Below are positions 60,119 to 64,000 of a stretch of DNA of 64,000 bases, piece after piece. Position 1 is the stretch's first letter; the number at the start of each line of letters is the position of its first letter. The notes below the pieces were generated by a model. That model was not told where the DNA came from, did not search any database, and saw nothing but the letters and a program-made list of their open reading frames with translations. This stretch comes from Anaerolineaceae bacterium UBA6073. Its GTDB lineage: Bacteria > Chloroflexota > Anaerolineae > Anaerolineales > Anaerolineaceae. The position numbers were made by a program, and so were the translations under genes. The stretch lies in NCBI GenBank assembly GCA_002436085.1, contig DIXT01000027.1:12735-76734 (forward strand), in the 5' to 3' direction.

Positions 60119-61086
60119 AGAAGCGCCTGCTCGCCGTCGTGATTCTCAGCGCGCTGCTGTTCTCTAGCTGTAATTTTCCATCCCCGGCTCTCCCGCGCGA
60201 GGACCAGCCGCTCTATGTGCCGCCGGCAGGTCAGACGTTTACCCCGCCAGCCACCCCCTCTCCGGATCCATCCGCCCGCATCAAGCTGGGCGACGAAGTC
60301 GTGCTGCCGCTGGTTTCGCTGGCGTTCTCTCCGCTGGCCAGCGTGGACAACAGTGGGCTGCCAATGACGCTCAGCCTGGGGGAAGACAAAGCAGTAATGA
60401 ACAATACCGATGAGACCCTGTTCTTCAGCCTCTCAAGCGAATCCGCCGGTGTCAGTCCGGATGCCCAGGCTTGCCTGACGAGCCTGCTTTCCCGTATGCG
60501 ATCAGACCTGCCCGAGCTGAATGCCAGTGAGGCTACTGAAATTGCCGCCGCCGGGCTCACAGGCGTGCAAACTGAACTCTCCGGAACGCTCCTGGAAGCG
60601 CCGATGACAGGCAAGCTGGCAGTCTTTCAGGTCCAGAGCCGCTGCGTCAGCTTATTAGGCGCTGCCGCCGTTGAGGACCCACAAACCCTCTGGCAGGAAA
60701 CCGGACAATACGCCTTCCAGGCGCTGCTTGGCGGGCTGCGCTTCTTACCGCCCGGCTCCGTGCCCGCCTGCCTGATTGCGACCGACCGGGAGTATGCCTT
60801 CAGCCCTGAGAATCCCATCCGCGTGGGCAGCGTGAACCTTTACGACGGCGTTTCCCGCATGGAAGCCTACCTGAACACCCTGCGCGGACCAAACATGGAA
60901 GAAATCAACTACATTCGGATCAATCCGCAATACAACGCGGAAAATGAAATTGTAGACGCTTATCAGATCAACTACGCGGGTTCAGGGGAGCCAATCACCA
61001 TCTACTTTTCGATCTATTCCTACGAAACGCCCATGGCCCCGCTTGGCTTCAGCTGCGAAGCCGCCTTCCCCCTCCAGCGACCCTAA
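60115..61086 (+). CDS. Lipoprotein of unknown function
   Basis: 323 residues. Lipobox LFSSC (Cys19), a Pro-rich linker (TPPATPSPDPS) and a soluble domain of about 265 residues with two Cys pairs likely forming disulfides. No family recognised. Coupled to the preceding lipoprotein gene. Confidence 0.7.
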   Translation: MKKRLLAVVILSALLFSSCNFPSPALPREDQPLYVPPAGQTFTPPATPSPDPSARIKLGDEVVLPLVSLAFSPLASVDNSGLPMTLSLGEDKAVMNNTDETLFFSLSSESAGVSPDAQACLTSLLSRMRSDLPELNASEATEIAAAGLTGVQTELSGTLLEAPMTGKLAVFQVQSRCVSLLGAAAVEDPQTLWQETGQYAFQALLGGLRFLPPGSVPACLIATDREYAFSPENPIRVGSVNLYDGVSRMEAYLNTLRGPNMEEINYIRINPQYNAENEIVDAYQINYAGSGEPITIYFSIYSYETPMAPLGFSCEAAFPLQRP

Positions 61087-61177
61087 ACCAAAAGGGTAAA
61101 ATTGGACTGCGCGCGCCAATTTCGAAAACAGTTGTGATAGGATTGAGGGATTAAACTACACACCTGGTGATTCACTA

Positions 61178-62389
61178 ATGTCAAAACACCCCGCGCGCCG
61201 TCACTTTTCCTCCCAGTTCTGGCTAATGTTTGCCGGCCTGGTACTTTCCTCCACCGGCACAACGATGATTTGGCCCTTTATGCTGGTATATGCCAGCGAA
61301 AAACTTGGTCAGCCGCTCACCGCCGTCACCAGCTTGATGACCATCAACGCCATCTGCGCACTCATCGCCGCGATACTGGCCGGCTCGCTGGCCGATCAGA
61401 TCGGCAGAAAAATCGTAATGGGGGTAGGCCTGCTTGGGCAGGCGGCAATCTACCTGCTGTACATTCCCTCCAAAGAATTCGTGGTCTTCGCGATTTTAAT
61501 GGGGCTGTCCGGTTTTTTTGTTCCGCTCTACCGGGTTGGCACAGACGCAATGCTGGCGGATATGTTCCCGCCCGAAGACCGCGCGCAGGCTTACGCTCTG
61601 GTGCGCATGGGCCGCAATATCGGCGTAGCTCTCGGCCCCATCCTTGGCGGCCTTGTCCTGGCGAAATCTTACAACATTGGCTTGTTAGCCGCGGCTTCCA
61701 CGCTCGCGGTGTTCGGATTGATTACCTTCCTGTTCCTGCATGAAACGCGCCCAGCATCCTCAAGCACTTCCGCGGAAAGCCTGCGCGACCAGCTCAAAGT
61801 CTATAAAAGCGCCCTGCAAAACAAGTTCTTTTCCCGCCTGATTGGCGCACACACACTAATGGAAATTTGCGGCACCCTGGTGTGGTCTTTCCTGGTGGTT
61901 TACCTCAAGCAGAACTTCGGCATCAACGAGGCGCAATACAGTTGGCTGCCGACGACCAATGCGCTGATGGTGGTCTTTTTACAGGTATTTGTCACCAGGC
62001 TCACCCAAAAGCGGCGTGCCACCAGCATGCTTACCCTGGGCTCAGCTTTTTATACTGCCACCATGCTGGTCATTGCGCTCAGCAGCAGCTTCTGGGGATT
62101 CTGGGCAGCCATGGTGGTGATGACCGTCGGCGAATTAATCATTGCCCCCACCGCGATGACCTTTGTCTCTGGAATCGCGCCTGAAAACCAGCGCGGACGC
62201 TATCTCGGTCTGTTTGGTCTCACCTGGAACCTGGGCATGGCAGTCGGACCGCTTTCCGCCGGTATCCTGACAGATTCGGTCGGTATGCGCGCCCCATACT
62301 TCGGCGCTGCGATCATCGGCGCTCTTTCGGTAGTCGCCTTCCTGGCGTTGGACCGCCTTTACAGGCGTGAAACAGCGCTGATCCAGTAA
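61178..62389 (+). CDS. MFS transporter, drug/sugar efflux type
   Basis: 403 residues, 12 TM helices. The loop 2-3 motif A is GSLADQIGRKIVMG, and the VRMGRNIGVALGPILGG stretch in TM5 matches motif C of antiporters. TM8-12 include TFVSGIAPENQRGRYLGLFG. Likely a proton-driven exporter; substrate unknown. It stands alone, with the LuxR-type gene downstream. Confidence 0.85.
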   Translation: MSKHPARRHFSSQFWLMFAGLVLSSTGTTMIWPFMLVYASEKLGQPLTAVTSLMTINAICALIAAILAGSLADQIGRKIVMGVGLLGQAAIYLLYIPSKEFVVFAILMGLSGFFVPLYRVGTDAMLADMFPPEDRAQAYALVRMGRNIGVALGPILGGLVLAKSYNIGLLAAASTLAVFGLITFLFLHETRPASSSTSAESLRDQLKVYKSALQNKFFSRLIGAHTLMEICGTLVWSFLVVYLKQNFGINEAQYSWLPTTNALMVVFLQVFVTRLTQKRRATSMLTLGSAFYTATMLVIALSSSFWGFWAAMVVMTVGELIIAPTAMTFVSGIAPENQRGRYLGLFGLTWNLGMAVGPLSAGILTDSVGMRAPYFGAAIIGALSVVAFLALDRLYRRETALIQ

Positions 62390-62429
62390 ACGCAGCCAGC
62401 TCACCCCACCAATTTCTGTACAATCCCGC

Positions 62430-62473
62430 TTGACAATCTTATTTTTACGCGGATAATAGAACATATATTCTAT
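62430..62473 (+). promoter_or_regulatory. Promoter with LexA-like palindrome before the LuxR-type gene
   Basis: TTGACA (62430-62435), 16-base spacer, GATAAT (62452-62457). ATAGAACATATATTCTAT (62456-62473) overlaps the -10 box and the start. It differs from the consensus GAAC-N4-GTTC by one base and shares the outer ATAGAAC/TTCTAT arms with the box at 57878-57895. Confidence 0.65.
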
Positions 62474-62921
62474 GGTGGTCGCGGAACAACGTCTTACGCA
62501 GGTCTATGTTTTTGGGTCCCAGGATACCGTGCGGATTCTGCACGTTGCAGCCGCGCCTGAGTCCATCGTTTTCGCGGTTAATCACAACAATTGGGAACCA
62601 TACGTAGGCGCGCAGGATGATCAAAACCTTCGCTGGCAAGCACACCAGGCCGGAAAAACCGTCATCGTCCTGCCCGACGAAGAATTTCCTGCGCCGCTGT
62701 CAGTGCGCCTTACCCCGCAGGAGAACAGGGTCCTGCAGCTTCTGGCGGGCGGCTACACCCTCGCGCAGATTTGCCAGATCATGTTCATCACGGAGCGCTC
62801 GGTACGGCGCTACATGAACCACTTGCGTGATAAATTCCGCGCGCGAACGCTCATGCACATGCTTGCCAAAGCTGTGGCAATGGGGATGGTTCATCTGAAC
62901 TTGGAAGGCGACAACGACTGA
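62472..62921 (+). CDS. LuxR-type helix-turn-helix protein
   Basis: 149 residues if the ATG at 62472 is used; GTGs at 62475 and 62478 are alternatives, all nearly leaderless. The N-terminal ~75 residues have no recognisable domain. The C-terminal LuxR HTH (about 80-140) has LTPQENRVLQLLAGGYTLAQIC followed by ITERSVRRYMNHLRDKF. A DNA-binding regulator that may autoregulate or be SOS-controlled through the palindrome on its promoter. Confidence 0.8.
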   Translation: MVVAEQRLTQVYVFGSQDTVRILHVAAAPESIVFAVNHNNWEPYVGAQDDQNLRWQAHQAGKTVIVLPDEEFPAPLSVRLTPQENRVLQLLAGGYTLAQICQIMFITERSVRRYMNHLRDKFRARTLMHMLAKAVAMGMVHLNLEGDND

Positions 62922-62937
62922 CCCCCGTTAAAATGGA

Positions 62938-62960
62938 AGAGGCCGATAATATCGGCCTCT
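62938..62960 (+). terminator. Terminator-like hairpin after the LuxR-type gene
   Basis: AGAGGCCGAT / ATCGGCCTCT, 10-bp perfect stem; the T stretch after it is short. Confidence 0.6.
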
Positions 62961-63036
62961 CTTGCCCCCCTCCAGGGTACTGCAAACATAGCCACCCTTA
63001 TTACCGGCTGTCCAGACCGGATTGCAGTCAATCAAT

Positions 63037-63089
63037 ATCCGCTGTATTCTAGTCCCTTGTTATTTTTTTTAGTTAGGGTAACAGCGGAT
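63037..63089. repeat. Inverted repeat in an AT-rich gap
   Basis: ATCCGCTGT (63037-63045) / ACAGCGGAT (63081-63089) with CCCT / AGGG pairing inside and an eight-T loop. The gap 62961-63202 otherwise holds no gene. Role unknown. Confidence 0.5.
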
Positions 63090-63202
63090 TGGAATTTGTT
63101 CATTACAATACAAATATAACACTAACTTGCGATATATGTTAAGAATATCATATGAGTTTCAAAAAAAGCCTATCAGACTTCAGAACCATCACCGGAAACA
63201 AA

Positions 63203-63227
63203 CACGCCGCCAAACACTGGCGGCGTG
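63203..63227 (-). terminator. Terminator of the ferredoxin gene
   Basis: CACGCCGCC / GGCGGCGTG with 7-base loop, then TTTGTTT on the minus strand. Confidence 0.8.
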
Positions 63228-63244
63228 TCATGTGCCTGAGAGGC

Positions 63245-63733
63245 TTATGCTTCGATGGTGATGGCGCCTTCGGGGCACTCTTCTTTGGATTCTTCCACTG
63301 CGTCTTCCAACTCAGCAGGAATGGGATCCAACAGAACTTCGGCATAGGGTTCACGCTGCAAGCTGAAAACCTCCGGGGCGATACCTTCGCAAATGCCACA
63401 GGCGATGCATAAATCTTTGTCAACAATAGCCTTCATCTTTTTCTCCTTGAAAATTTGGTCAATATCTTCGCGATCCTCATCCGCGAATTCGTCCACAATG
63501 ATATCACGCTCTGCATTTTCTGGAGCCAGGTCGTGCGCTTCACTTTCCTCCACCTGGATTGCATCTTCCGGGCAATCCGCGGCTGCCTGCTGCGCTGCCT
63601 CCTGCACTTCTTCAGGAACGGGCGACGACAGCACTTCGGCTGTGGGTGCGTTTTCCAGGCTGAAAAGCTCGGGGGTTATCCCCTCGCACACGCCGCAGCC
63701 TATACACAAATCTTTATCAACGCTTACTTCCAT
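63245..63733 (-). CDS. Tandem double [4Fe-4S] ferredoxin with internal start site
   Basis: 162 residues made of two copies of a one-cluster ferredoxin. Unit 1: Cys10, 13, 16 and 54 (DLCIGCGVCEG, DCPEDAI). Unit 2: Cys109, 112, 115 and 153 (DLCIACGICEG, ECPEGAI). An acidic linker of ~40 residues joins them. Met100, at the start of unit 2, has AAGGAG exactly six bases upstream, so a separate 63-residue ferredoxin is probably also made from 63436. Low-potential electron carrier of an anaerobe. Confidence 0.88.
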   Translation of the reverse strand: MEVSVDKDLCIGCGVCEGITPELFSLENAPTAEVLSSPVPEEVQEAAQQAAADCPEDAIQVEESEAHDLAPENAERDIIVDEFADEDREDIDQIFKEKKMKAIVDKDLCIACGICEGIAPEVFSLQREPYAEVLLDPIPAELEDAVEESKEECPEGAITIEA

Positions 63734-63758
63734 ATGCTTCTTTCACGTTCAATATTAC

Positions 63759-64000
63759 GAGGGTGTTGAAAACATTGGTTAATCGATTACATCCAAATTT
63801 TTCAAAGTTAAGAATTTAAATCTGCCCTCACCCTGCCCTCTCCCAGCTCCGAATCTCGTTCGTTTTTTAGCGTCAATCTGCTGGGAGAGGATGGTTCTTT
63901 TGCAGGCGGGGGCGGCCGCCCCCGCCTGCTATCATCTTTCCCCTCACCAGCATCGTGCGGAAAGTTTTACACTGAAACGAGACGCTGGGGAGGGGAATCA
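63759..64000. mobile_element. MITE copy B, inverted relative to copy A, running off the window
   Basis: Starts GAGGGTGTTGAAAA (63759-63772) and follows the reversed right half of copy A for about 130 bp (CATTGGTTAATCGATTACAT and onward to the GCTGGGAGAG hairpin). It then diverges into a 28-bp perfect palindrome (63902-63929, centred on GGCGGCCGCC). The second end is outside the window. It begins 26 bases upstream of the ferredoxin start. Confidence 0.75.

Noticed and set aside
9973..64000. The two inverted MITE copies as ends of one large composite transposon
   Set aside because: Copy A has its own complete ends and target duplication, and no transposase lies between the copies.
1..64000. 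tRNA or rRNA genes
   Set aside because: I looked for T-loop (GGTTCGAATCC-like) and rRNA landmarks on both strands by eye and found none; a tRNA search program would be decisive.

Overview
The window looks like a chromosomal segment of a fermentative, strictly anaerobic Chloroflexota bacterium, most likely Anaerolineae (inference). The supporting traits are lipoprotein signal peptides with Pro/Thr-rich linkers, a mevalonate-pathway decarboxylase, a Gram-positive-type LexA-like box (GAAC-N4-GTTC, the type known from Dehalococcoides), many PTS and glycerol genes, and low-potential ferredoxins. Coding DNA is GC-rich. The Abi island at 6.7-7.9 kb is the clear AT-rich exception. I saw no rRNA, tRNA or CRISPR array.

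Layout. 0-2 kb: end of a LysM protein, a DUF1622 membrane protein and a Gfo/Idh oxidoreductase. 2-6 kb: two carbamoyltransferases (ATCase-like and YgeW-like) with a YgeY-type metallohydrolase, then an endonuclease/exonuclease/phosphatase protein. 6.7-7.9 kb: an AT-rich island with a strong promoter, an abiF-like structured RNA and an Abi_2 gene. The Abi gene is broken by a 120-bp hairpin-rich insert flanked by 7-bp direct repeats. 7.9-12.2 kb: mevalonate decarboxylase, GntR regulator, a MITE, orphan PTS IIA/IIB and DeoC. 12.3-13.7 kb: an array of palindromic repeats whose relatives recur at 25.1-26.0 and 58.0-58.6 kb.

13.9-24.2 kb is a glycerol/dihydroxyacetone region. It holds a glpA-like/glpB-like/DUF1667 operon on the minus strand. 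On the plus strand are a CE1-like esterase, glpF with a 320-nt leader, dhaK, dhaL, glpK, a small membrane protein and dhaM. Glycerol enters by GlpF, is phosphorylated by GlpK and oxidised by the GlpA-like complex; DhaKLM phosphorylates dihydroxyacetone with PTS phosphate. 26-32 kb: MarR plus a heterodimeric ABC exporter, a PfkB kinase and the 3' remnant of a sugar ABC permease. 32.3-35.2 kb: an ArsR-controlled run encoding a CxxC thioredoxin-like protein, a GcvH-like lipoyl carrier, two DGC-domain proteins and an OsmC protein. 35-47.6 kb: membrane and secreted proteins, a YgiQ radical SAM protein with a 13-copy repeat tail, a serpin and a GH1 protein lacking both catalytic glutamates.

47.6-57.9 kb is a compact minus-strand phage-derived operon: putative small terminase, large terminase, GH25 lysozyme, portal, protease-capsid fusion, holin-like protein, two small proteins and two tail-type proteins. 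It has no integrase, tail tube or tape measure. Its promoter region carries a LexA-like box, and a close variant of that box sits on the promoter of a LuxR-type gene at 62.5 kb. 58.7-64 kb: YgjP metallopeptidase, two lipoproteins, MFS transporter, LuxR-type regulator, a tandem double ferredoxin and a second MITE copy running off the window end.

The strongest candidates for undescribed biology are the SOS-boxed capsid/packaging operon, the lipoyl/DGC/OsmC redox cluster, the RNA-linked Abi module with its small inserted element, and the GH1 pseudoenzyme.
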